A DNA stretch of 64,000 nt from Acidobacteriota bacterium (GTDB taxonomy: Bacteria > Acidobacteriota > Blastocatellia > Pyrinomonadales > Pyrinomonadaceae), in contig QHXQ01000020.1 in NCBI GenBank assembly GCA_003223935.1, positions 1 to 64,000 on the forward strand, in the 5' to 3' direction. The position numbers were made by a program, and so were the translations under genes. Positions within the stretch are counted from its first letter, which is position 1; every line of letters starts with the position of its first letter. Shown here one piece after another: positions 51,451 through 58,746 of this stretch. Under the pieces are notes generated by a model. It was not told where the DNA came from. It was given only the letters and a program-made list of their open reading frames with translations, and ran no database searches.

Positions 51451-51942
51451 TTAACGTTTCTTCGTGGCTTTACGACTCCGCCGCTTTTTCCCTGCTTCAC
51501 GCCGCATCCGTTCAATCAGGCCCACGCCTTCGCGCCGCGCTTTGATGGCGAGCGCCTTGGCCTCCTTTTCGCTGCGGCTGTCCGGCCCGAAATGATATTT
51601 GCGCGTCACACGCCGACCGTCGGGCAGCGTCCAACCTGCGGCCCAGACTTCATAAGTGACGCCGCGTCGGCGCTGCGTCGTCTTGTGTACACCCGCATGG
51701 CCGCTCGTGTTGCGCGCATTCGTGCGATTGAACATGTTGCCATGCGCCGGTTTCGGGAAACGTTCGAGTAGCTCATCGCGATAGGCAATCGCTCGCAGCA
51801 AGGCGCTATTTTTGCCGCCATGCGCGCTGTCGTAGAAAAACTTCTGGTGCATCACGCTATCACGCATCAAGCGCACGAACCAACCGTACTGTCTTTTCTT
51901 CTCCTGTTCGACCCGACTGATATGCTTCAACCTTTTAACCAT
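51451..51942 (-). CDS. AP2-domain-like DNA-binding protein
   Basis: 163 basic residues. The segment NTSGHAGVHKTTQRRRGVTYEVWAAGWTLPDGRRVTRKYHFGPDSRSEKEAKALAIKARREG follows the bacterial AP2 pattern (NxSGxxGV ... W ... F ... EAxxxA). Bacterial AP2 domains are common in homing endonucleases (HNH-AP2) and phage proteins; no HNH motif is visible in the N-terminal half (RQYGWFVRLMRD). The tail is a Lys/Arg cluster. Possibly a relic of a mobile nuclease or a nucleoid protein. ATG 51942 after TGGAGT. Confidence 0.65.
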   Translation of the reverse strand: MVKRLKHISRVEQEKKRQYGWFVRLMRDSVMHQKFFYDSAHGGKNSALLRAIAYRDELLERFPKPAHGNMFNRTNARNTSGHAGVHKTTQRRRGVTYEVWAAGWTLPDGRRVTRKYHFGPDSRSEKEAKALAIKARREGVGLIERMRREAGKKRRSRKATKKR

Positions 51943-52058
51943 GTACTCCAGTCCATACCTCCTTACAAATCAAAGCACCGGACACAAATTACCACAAGTC
52001 GTCGGCAGATGCGATGACTTTAGTTAGGTCATCATGATTTAAGAGAAATGAGAATGGC

Positions 52059-52481
52059 TCAACAGGTCTCAGACTGTGCGCCGCCGCGAAGTTCATTCTT
52101 ATTGATCTTCATCTTTCGGCGGTTCGCGTCCACAGCCACATAGACGACTTCGGCTTCGGTGACTTTGATCCGCTCGGATGTGCCGCCGTAGCGTTCGGCT
52201 TCGACGACGACGTGGACGGTCAGCGAGGTGGTGCCGATGCGGATGGTGCGGGCGTAGAAGCTGACGAGATCGCCGACATAGACCGGCTCGTGAAAGACGA
52301 CTTCGCGCATGGCGACCGTGACGAAGCGCTCAATCCCTGTGTGCCGGTGGGCTTCGACCGCGCCCGCGATGTCAATGTAGCTGAGGATGATGCCGCCGAA
52401 GATCGTGCCCTGCGGGTTGGTGTCGCGCGGCAGGAGCGTGATGCGGATGGCGGGGTCGCCGTAAGAGATCGCTTGGGTCAT
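52059..52481 (-). CDS. Acyl-CoA thioesterase, hotdog fold (YciA type)
   Basis: 140 residues. LPRDTNPQGTIFGGIILSYIDIAGAVEAHRHTG with the catalytic Asp and VTVAMREVVFHEPVYVGDLVSFYARTIRIGTTSLTVHVVVEAE fit the YciA/BACH group that hydrolyses medium/long acyl-CoA. Single domain; hexamer expected. ATG 52481. Confidence 0.9.
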   Translation of the reverse strand: MTQAISYGDPAIRITLLPRDTNPQGTIFGGIILSYIDIAGAVEAHRHTGIERFVTVAMREVVFHEPVYVGDLVSFYARTIRIGTTSLTVHVVVEAERYGGTSERIKVTEAEVVYVAVDANRRKMKINKNELRGGAQSETC

Positions 52482-52896
52482 AAGAGATGGCTGTTAGCGG
52501 TTAGCGATTAGCTGTTAGCTTTTTCGTGGTCACGCAGATTGCTGCGCTGAAACCATGCAAGCTAACTTAGCGCGGCCAAGCTAATCGTAATGAAATTGCC
52601 CTTTTTCATTGCAGAAATTTAACGTTCAGCATGGACGGGCGCGGGCGGTGGTGTCAAGCGAGGCGGGCGTATTGATGACCTGATTTTCTGTCGGTGCGGG
52701 CAGCCAACGGCGCGCGCGCGGCCCTCATCTAACGCTTGTCGCACCGCAGAGAAAACCGTCGGTTGGTTAGCATCCTCTAATCGGCGCGGTTGGTTTGTGT
52801 GTCGCGTGCCGGCCGCGCCTGTCGGCGTGCGCCGCCGGTCGCATGTATAATCGGGCGCGAAGCCTCAAGCAACGGCAACTGACGGATAACCTGTTT
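52482..52896. other. Intergenic region with a weak heptamer repeat and a -10 element
   Basis: About 415 bases between divergent genes. It begins with a heptamer run (52490-52523) and ends with TATAAT at 52846-52851, about 46 bases before ATG 52897, without a clear -35. Between them I see no ORF with a ribosome site. Confidence 0.5.
52490..52596. repeat. Heptamer-phased repeat, TTAGCGG family, imperfect inverted partner
   Basis: GCTGTTAGCGG TTAGCGA TTAGCTG TTAGCTT in sevens at 52490-52523; the partner AAGCTAACTTAGC and AAGCTAATCG at about 52559-52590 is only partly complementary. Confidence 0.65.
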
Positions 52897-55101
52897 ATGA
52901 ACAACTTGCAGCCGCCTCCAAGCACACACCTAGCAACGACCACTCGCGCAATGCGCGGATTGAAGTTCGCCAGCTTATCGTTGACCTTACTGCTCGGCCT
53001 CTTTGCCAATAGCAGCTTCGCGCAGCCGCGCGCTGGTCAGACGCCGCCGCCGCTCAGACGCGGCACGCCCGCGCGGACTCAACCAACGCCGACACCCGCG
53101 CCGACCGCGACGCCGACGCCCGTCCAATTGCCGCAGACGCCAAACACGACGGGGCGCGCGCGTTACGACATTACGAACTACAAGATTGATGCGGAACTAC
53201 GCCCGAACGAGCACCTCTTGCGCGCCACAGCCGACGTAACCTTCACGCCGCTCGATGCGACGCGCACGGTCGTCTTTGAACTCAACGGCTCGTTGAAAGT
53301 CGAGGGCATCGAACGCAACGGAAAGCCCTTGACGAACTTCGTGCAGGATCAGGTCGGCGTGGATCAGATCGGGCCGAGCGTGCGCGTTGACTTGGACGAG
53401 GTCGTGCCCGCAGGGCAGCCGATCACGCTGCGTTTCCATTATTACGGCGCGCTCGTTACGTCCGAAGGCGGGCCGCTGGCGACGAAGCGGCTGGCTTACG
53501 TCGGGCCGGAAGGCTCTTATCTGATGTATGCCGCGCGCTGGTTTCCTTTCCACGACTACGCGGCCGACCGTGCGACCGCAGACATCACTGTCGCCGTGCC
53601 GCCGGGTTTTCTGGTTGCAGGTTCGAGCGATGATCCCGTCACTTCGCAAGCGAAGGGTGGGCTGACCTATTACCATCTCGCCAACCGTCAGCCGACCTTA
53701 GTCGGCAACATCGTTGCCGGCCGCTTTGAGACGCGCACCTTGCGCATCGGCGGTTATGAACTCAGCTTCTTCGTCCAGCCCGGCAACGAAAACCGCATCG
53801 AGCCTTATGGCGAACTCGTGGGCCGCGCGCTTCAGTTCTACACGAAGCAATACGGCACGCCCGCCTTCGGCACGCACTACACGGTCGCGGAGATTGACAA
53901 CGAAAGCCTCGAAGCTTATGCCGCGCCGGGCATGGAATTTTTATCCGCGAGTTTCTTCGATCCGGCCCGGCCGCCAAAGGACGAGCGCGTCGAGCGCGAG
54001 GTGGCTTATCAGTGGTGGGGCTTCACGGTCGCTTTGAAGTCGTTCGATGACGCATGGCTCTCGCAAGGTCTCTCAGAGTGGAGCGCGTATGCCTTGCGCG
54101 AGGCGACGCTCGCGGGTGGCGCTTTGGATGCCGCCCAGCGCGACATGCAAGAGCGCGCTTTGATGTTTGAGCAATCGGCTTCGATCCTGCGCGCGCCTTC
54201 GACGCTCGATGACACGTCGCCGCAGTATCAATCGGTCGTCTTCTACAAAGGCGCGATGGTCTTTCGCATGCTGCGCGACACGCTCGGCAAAGACAAATTC
54301 GACGGGCTGTTGCGCACGCTGCTCGCGCAATATCGCGGCAAGAGCGTCTCGATTGACGACTTCGAGCGTTTGACCTCGCAGGTTGCAGAGCAGAACATGC
54401 GCTTCTTCTTTGCGCGTTGGGTCGAGGGCACGGGCGTGCCTGAGTTCGCTGTTGACTATCAGATCATACGCACGCGCACGGGCAAGTTTCGCGCGCGCGG
54501 CACGGTCAAACAGAACTTCGAGGGCTTGAAGATGCCGGTCGAAGTGATGGTGCGCGCCGAAGGCGAGAACAATAGTCAGACGCAGATGCTCTTCATCGAA
54601 GACAAGAGCGAGGACTTCGACTTTGAGACGCAAGGGCAACCGCTCGAAGTTGTCGTCGATCCGAACAACAGAGTCATGCGGCTGTCGGACGAGTTGCGCA
54701 TCTCGGTCGTCGCGCGGCGCGGCATCGAACTATTCCGCGAAGGGCAGTACGCCGAAGCGCAACACCAACTCGAAGAAGCGCTCAAGCTCGACAAGTCGAA
54801 CTCTTGGGTCTATTACAATCTCGGTCTGCTCTACCTCGAACAACGCAACTACGATCCGGCGCTCGACAACTTCGACGCGGCCCTAAACGGCGACCTCAAG
54901 CCCTCTTGGATCGAAGTCTGGGCGCACATCAAACGCGGCAACGCCTACGATGCCAAAGGCGACCGCGCCCGCGCCACCAACGAGTACAACAAGGCGGTCG
55001 AGACCGGCATCAACTACGACAACGCGCAGAAAGTGGCCAAGCAATACCTCGCCACGCCCTACGATCCGAAGGCGGCAACGCAGCAAGCGGCGAATCAATA
55101 A
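52897..55101 (+). CDS. Exported M1-like pseudopeptidase with C-terminal TPRs
   Basis: 734 residues: a signal peptide (FASLSLTLLLGLFANSSFAQ), a Pro/Thr-rich linker, the M1 N-terminal saddle (YDITNYKIDAELRPNEHLLRATADVTF), a gluzincin-like domain and two or three TPRs (about 620-720). The zinc site is destroyed: the HExxHQWWG position reads REVAYQWWG and the NEGxxEY helix reads SQGLSEW, so all three ligands are gone. Likely a non-catalytic binding protein. ATG 52897 is used because TATAAT at 52846 makes the upstream codons untranscribed or leader. Confidence 0.85.
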   Translation: MNNLQPPPSTHLATTTRAMRGLKFASLSLTLLLGLFANSSFAQPRAGQTPPPLRRGTPARTQPTPTPAPTATPTPVQLPQTPNTTGRARYDITNYKIDAELRPNEHLLRATADVTFTPLDATRTVVFELNGSLKVEGIERNGKPLTNFVQDQVGVDQIGPSVRVDLDEVVPAGQPITLRFHYYGALVTSEGGPLATKRLAYVGPEGSYLMYAARWFPFHDYAADRATADITVAVPPGFLVAGSSDDPVTSQAKGGLTYYHLANRQPTLVGNIVAGRFETRTLRIGGYELSFFVQPGNENRIEPYGELVGRALQFYTKQYGTPAFGTHYTVAEIDNESLEAYAAPGMEFLSASFFDPARPPKDERVEREVAYQWWGFTVALKSFDDAWLSQGLSEWSAYALREATLAGGALDAAQRDMQERALMFEQSASILRAPSTLDDTSPQYQSVVFYKGAMVFRMLRDTLGKDKFDGLLRTLLAQYRGKSVSIDDFERLTSQVAEQNMRFFFARWVEGTGVPEFAVDYQIIRTRTGKFRARGTVKQNFEGLKMPVEVMVRAEGENNSQTQMLFIEDKSEDFDFETQGQPLEVVVDPNNRVMRLSDELRISVVARRGIELFREGQYAEAQHQLEEALKLDKSNSWVYYNLGLLYLEQRNYDPALDNFDAALNGDLKPSWIEVWAHIKRGNAYDAKGDRARATNEYNKAVETGINYDNAQKVAKQYLATPYDPKAATQQAANQ

Positions 55102-55186
55102 AAGAGGAAGAGGGGAAAAGAAAAGGCTGAGTTTCGAGCTTAACCTTTTACGCTCTCCCTTTCCCTCTTCCTCTCTTCCTCTTTAC
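55102..55186. repeat. Purine/pyrimidine inverted repeat, AGAGGAA family, bidirectional terminator
   Basis: Left arm AAAGAGGAAGAGGGGAAAAG, right arm CTTTCCCTCTTCCTCTCTTCC, with CCTTTTACG in the middle. It lies between convergent genes. The roughly 7-base phase is weaker than at the other loci. Confidence 0.75.
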
Positions 55187-55984
55187 TTATACGGCGACAA
55201 CCGCGATGCGGTGCTTGTCCGCGAGTTTGATCATCTGCGCTCGATCAAAAATTAAAGTCTTGTTCGCCGTGATGCACAGACAGGTCGCGCCAGCTTCGAT
55301 CATGCTCTCGACCGTGGGCACACCGACGACGGGCACATCGAAGCGCATGTCTTGATCGGGCTTGGCGATCTTGACGACGGTGAGGCGACCACGTGCAAGT
55401 TGGCCTGCGCGTTTGATTGTCGCGTCCGTGCCTTCCATCGCTTCGATGGCGACGCAGGCGCGTGCGCGCACGACGATGGTTTGGCCGAGATCGAGCCGTG
55501 CGATCTCGTGTGCGACTTCAAGCCCGTATTCGATGTCGCCGCGTTCGCGCTCGTCCGGCGCGCGGCGCGTGAGCGTGCCGACGGCGGGCAAGTGGTCTTG
55601 CAGGAAATAGGTCGAGTCAATCAGTTCGATCCCCTCTTTGGCGAGTTCGGCGGCGACTCCGCCGATCAGAGCGTCCGTGTTGCGGCGCGGCAACCCCAAG
55701 AGCAGCTTCAGCATCCGCACGTCGGGCAGCGCACCACTGAAAATCTGCACGTGCTTCACCTGCCCCGCCATGATCGCGCGCTCCACGCCCGCGCGTTTGA
55801 AGAAGCGGATCATCTTCCCCAATTGCCCGATACCGACCCACGTCAGTTTGTCTGCTACCTGCTCAATCTTTGGATCGGTCTCCTCGCGGATCGCCGCCAC
55901 CGCCAACGACACGCCCGCCCGACGCGCCTCTTCGAGCACGAGAAAGGGAAACTGTCCGTTGCCAGCGATGAGTCCGTAGCGCAT
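55187..55984 (-). CDS. lpxI: UDP-2,3-diacylglucosamine pyrophosphatase LpxI
   Basis: 265 residues. Hydrolyses UDP-2,3-diacylglucosamine to lipid X in lipid A synthesis, replacing LpxH. The LpxI (DUF1009) N-terminal domain (YGLIAGNGQFPFLVLEEARRAG) and C-terminal catalytic domain (GDIEYGLEVAHEIARLDLGQTIVVRARACVAIEAMEGTDATIKRAG ... VGVPTVESMIEAGATCLCITANKTLIFD) are complete. ATG 55984 lies 11 bases after the channel gene's stop. In many bacteria lpxI directly follows lpxA; here a channel gene intervenes. lpxB is not within the window. Confidence 0.93.
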   Translation of the reverse strand: MRYGLIAGNGQFPFLVLEEARRAGVSLAVAAIREETDPKIEQVADKLTWVGIGQLGKMIRFFKRAGVERAIMAGQVKHVQIFSGALPDVRMLKLLLGLPRRNTDALIGGVAAELAKEGIELIDSTYFLQDHLPAVGTLTRRAPDERERGDIEYGLEVAHEIARLDLGQTIVVRARACVAIEAMEGTDATIKRAGQLARGRLTVVKIAKPDQDMRFDVPVVGVPTVESMIEAGATCLCITANKTLIFDRAQMIKLADKHRIAVVAV

Positions 55985-55995
55985 AAGCTGGTCGG

Positions 55996-56649
55996 TTAGT
56001 GCTGCGCCGTCACGCGCGCGCGCTTGGTTGTGCCGGGCAGGGCGAAGAAGACCGCGAGCGCCATGCACAAGCCGACGCTTGCGGCAACGCTAAAGAAGGC
56101 GAGCGCGAAGGCCGCCACATACAGCAATGGGCCGAACCGATATTGCTTCGTGATCGTGGCCGCCAACTCTCGGTCGTGCTGCGCGCCGAGCAGCCGCCCG
56201 CCGCGCGAGGCGTAGCGCCACATAACGTTGAAGAGGATTGCGATCAGAATGAAGCTGCCACTATAGACGGCGGCGGCCGTCGGCGCGTAAGCGTGCCCGA
56301 TGTATTCAGCCAGCAGCGCGGTCGGGAATGGCACGAGCGTGATGCTCATCAGCAGCAGCCCGTTGATGATCAGAAACCAGTGGTCGCTGTACTTGATGAC
56401 GCGAAACATCCGATGATGATTGACCCACATGATGAGGATGGTCAGAAAGCTGGTCACGAAAGCGAAATAGATGGGCCACTGTCTGAGCAGCGCGCGCATG
56501 AGACTTGCCCCGCCGAGTTCCTGCGCCGTTGGTACTTTAACATCCAACACGAGCAGCGTGATGGCAATGGCGATCACGCCATCGCTGAACGCCTCGATGC
56601 GCGCCGTCTCTTTCTCCGCTTCCGGCGAACTATCAAATTTCGCAACCAT
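55996..56649 (-). CDS. TMEM175-family (DUF1211) potassium channel
   Basis: 217 residues with six helices and the RxxxFSDGV signature on helix 1 (RIEAFSDGVIAIAITLLVLDV), the selectivity element of bacterial TMEM175 channels. WVNHHRMFRVIKYSDHWFLIINGLLLMSITLVPFPTALLAEY is typical of helices 3-4. Tetrameric K+ channel of the inner membrane. ATG 56649 lies 12 bases after lpxA stops, and lpxI starts 11 bases after it stops, so it is embedded in the lipid A operon. Confidence 0.88.
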   Translation of the reverse strand: MVAKFDSSPEAEKETARIEAFSDGVIAIAITLLVLDVKVPTAQELGGASLMRALLRQWPIYFAFVTSFLTILIMWVNHHRMFRVIKYSDHWFLIINGLLLMSITLVPFPTALLAEYIGHAYAPTAAAVYSGSFILIAILFNVMWRYASRGGRLLGAQHDRELAATITKQYRFGPLLYVAAFALAFFSVAASVGLCMALAVFFALPGTTKRARVTAQH

Positions 56650-56661
56650 AGCACCCAACCT

Positions 56662-57438
56662 TCACTTGACGACGCCGCGCTCTGAGGTCTCAATGAAGCG
56701 GACGAGTTCTGCGACTTCTGGTGTATCGGCGATCTCCGCGCGGATGCGTGCGAGCGCCTGCGTGGTGTTGAGTTTGGAGGCGAGCAGGAGACGGAAGGCG
56801 TGATGGAGCGCGCCAATTGTGGACTGTGGATACTTGCGCCGCTTCATGCCGAGGGTGTTCAAGCCGTAACACTTGGCGTGGTTGCCGACGGTGAGCGCGA
56901 AGGGGAGCGCGTCTTTGACGACGACCGTGTAGCCGCCGACGTAAGCCTCGCGCCCGATGCGGCAGAATTGATGGACACCGGAATATGCGCCGATATTCGC
57001 GTCGTCTTCTACGCGGACGTGACCGGCGAGTGTTGCGGCGTTGGCCATGATGACGCTGTTGCCGATCAAGCAATCGTGCGCGATGTGCGCCTGCGCCATG
57101 ATGAGGCAATCGTCGCCCGTCTGCGTCAACATCCCGCCGCCTTGCGTGCCGCGATGGATGGTGACGAACTCGCGGATATGATTGCGCCGGCCGATGCGCG
57201 TCTCGGCTGGCTCGCCCTTGTATTTCAAATCCTGCGGCGCGAGGCCGATTGAGACGAATGGAAAGACGTGCGTCTCGTCGCCGACCCACGTGCGCCCGTC
57301 AATAACGCAGTGTGCGTCGAGGCGCACGCCGTCGCCAAGTGTAACTTCGTCGCCGATGATCGAGTAGGGGCCGATGTGACAGTCGCGCCCGACTGTGGCG
57401 CGCGGGCTGACGACCGATGAGGGATGTATGAAGGTCAT
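56662..57438 (-). CDS. lpxA: UDP-N-acetylglucosamine acyltransferase LpxA
   Basis: 258 residues. First committed enzyme of lipid A synthesis. A left-handed parallel beta-helix of hexapeptide repeats (IGPYSIIGDEVTLGDGVRLDAHCVI), the catalytic His in MAQAHIAHDC, and the C-terminal helical domain (GLNTLGMKRRKYPQSTIGALHHAFRLLL). Its ATG overlaps the fabZ stop by four bases. lpxD, often nearby, is absent. Confidence 0.95.
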   Translation of the reverse strand: MTFIHPSSVVSPRATVGRDCHIGPYSIIGDEVTLGDGVRLDAHCVIDGRTWVGDETHVFPFVSIGLAPQDLKYKGEPAETRIGRRNHIREFVTIHRGTQGGGMLTQTGDDCLIMAQAHIAHDCLIGNSVIMANAATLAGHVRVEDDANIGAYSGVHQFCRIGREAYVGGYTVVVKDALPFALTVGNHAKCYGLNTLGMKRRKYPQSTIGALHHAFRLLLASKLNTTQALARIRAEIADTPEVAELVRFIETSERGVVK

Positions 57439-57887
57439 TGCACAGCGTTGCGGTCGGTCACGGCGCTCGTGATGATGGCCTCAGCGACGAGTTTGCCATC
57501 CACCTTCGCTTCGCCGCGCATGCGTTGAAAGCGCGAGCCGATGCGCAAGGCTGTCACTTCGAGCATGAGCGTGTCGCCGGGCACGACCGGTTGACGAAAG
57601 CTCGCCGACTTGATGCCGGTAAAGAGCACGAGCTTGCGCTCGCGGTCTTCGAGTTCACGCATCGCAAGGATCGCGCCGACCTGCGCCAGCGCCTCGACCA
57701 CGAGCACGCCGGGCATGACGGGCGCGCCGGGGAAGTGGCCCTGAAAGAACGGCTCGTTGATGGTCACCTGCTTAATGCCGACAATCCGCGTGGGCGGCAC
57801 AAGTTCGACGATGCGATCAACGAGCAGGAAAGGATAGCGATGCGGCAGCAGTGCTTGGATGGCGCGGATGTCGAGAACCGTATCCAT
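57435..57887 (-). CDS. fabZ: 3-hydroxyacyl-ACP dehydratase FabZ
   Basis: 150 residues. Hotdog-fold dehydratase of fatty acid elongation; competes with LpxA for 3-hydroxyacyl-ACP, hence the usual clustering. The catalytic His is in LLPHRYPFLLVDR and the Glu in PGVLVVEALAQVG; GHFPGAPVMPG is present. ATG 57887 is preceded directly by the heptamer repeat, with no Shine-Dalgarno. Confidence 0.96.
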   Translation of the reverse strand: MDTVLDIRAIQALLPHRYPFLLVDRIVELVPPTRIVGIKQVTINEPFFQGHFPGAPVMPGVLVVEALAQVGAILAMRELEDRERKLVLFTGIKSASFRQPVVPGDTLMLEVTALRIGSRFQRMRGEAKVDGKLVAEAIITSAVTDRNAVQ

Positions 57888-57892
57888 GAAAC

Positions 57893-57974
57893 GGTAAGCA
57901 GTAAGCAGTAAGCAGTAGGCAGTGAAAGCAGTTTGTCCTGAACTGCCCTACTGCCTACTGCCTACTGCTTACTC
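57893..57974. repeat. Heptamer-phased inverted repeat, GTAGGCA family (copy 3)
   Basis: Left arm GTAAGCA GTAAGCA GTAAGCA GTAGGCA (57895-57922), right arm CTGCCCTA CTGCCTA CTGCCTA CTGCTTA CT. It fills the ompH-fabZ gap and sits against the fabZ start. Confidence 0.87.
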
Positions 57975-57981
57975 GTCGAAG

Positions 57982-58617
57982 TTATTCCGGGTGGCTGGCC
58001 GGCGTGGCGGCGGCGGCCGTCGCCGGATGCGTCCGGTTGTACTCGGTGACGAACTCTTTGGTGATGTCCACGCTGTCGGCGGCGTAGATGACCGGCACGC
58101 GCGTCACGTCAATGATGATCGAGATGCCGCGCGCTTGCGCAAACCCTTGCAGCGAGTTGTACACATCCTGCTGCAACGGGTCGAGGACTTCCTGCATGCG
58201 CTTCTGGTAAGCGGCTGTGGCGTCCTGTTGTTTGCGCTCAAGCTGAACTTTCAACTGCTCGGCCTGATCCTGCTGCTGCTGCGTGACCTTCGGGTCTTGG
58301 ATTTGTGCTTTCTTCTGGAGGTCTGTCACCAGCGCGTTGTACTGATCCGACAGGCGCTGCAACTCAGCCTTCTGTTGCTGGAACTGCGCATCCACCTGTT
58401 TGATCGCGTTGACGACGCGAGTGATGCCGGACTTGTCGTCGCTGAACGCACTGGAGTCAATAATAGCGAGCCGGCCCGTCGCCGTTGCGCCGCCTGTAGG
58501 TGCAGCACCACCGCCTGCGGGCGGCTGCACGCCGGCCGGGCGCGTCTGCGCCTGCGCCGAAACAATTGTGAACGCCGCAAGCACGAAGGCGGCGATGGTA
58601 AAGCGAACTGATCTCAT
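57982..58617 (-). CDS. OmpH/Skp-family periplasmic chaperone
   Basis: 211 residues. Signal peptide (FTIAAFVLAAFTIVSAQA), then the Skp coiled-coil tentacles (VVNAIKQVDAQFQQQKAELQRLSDQYNALVTDLQKK and QQQDQAEQLKVQLERKQQDATAAYQKRMQEVLDPLQ) and a C-terminal strand (GISIIIDVTRVPVIYAADSVDITKEFVTEYN). Binds unfolded outer-membrane proteins on their way to BamA, encoded directly upstream. A separate promoter and a terminator after bamA indicate partly independent expression. AAGGAG precedes ATG 58617. Confidence 0.92.
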   Translation of the reverse strand: MRSVRFTIAAFVLAAFTIVSAQAQTRPAGVQPPAGGGAAPTGGATATGRLAIIDSSAFSDDKSGITRVVNAIKQVDAQFQQQKAELQRLSDQYNALVTDLQKKAQIQDPKVTQQQQDQAEQLKVQLERKQQDATAAYQKRMQEVLDPLQQDVYNSLQGFAQARGISIIIDVTRVPVIYAADSVDITKEFVTEYNRTHPATAAAATPASHPE

Positions 58618-58664
58618 TTTCTTCTTGTACTGCTCCTTACAGTCTGGAAAAAGGTTGCCGCGCC

Positions 58665-58694
58665 ATTAGATGCGCGCTCGTCTGCTATTGTCAA
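58665..58694 (-). promoter_or_regulatory. ompH promoter
   Basis: On the minus strand TTGACA (58694-58689), an 18-base spacer and TCTAAT (58670-58665), about 48 bases before ATG 58617. Confidence 0.75.
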
Positions 58695-58720
58695 CCTCGT
58701 AGTTTAACTCGAAACGACAA

Positions 58721-58742
58721 AAAAGTCCGCCCACGATGGGCG
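58721..58742 (-). terminator. Intrinsic terminator after bamA
   Basis: Minus strand: CGCCCA TCG TGGGCG followed by GACTTTTTTG. Short but with a good U tract. Confidence 0.8.
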
Positions 58743-58746
58743 AATT

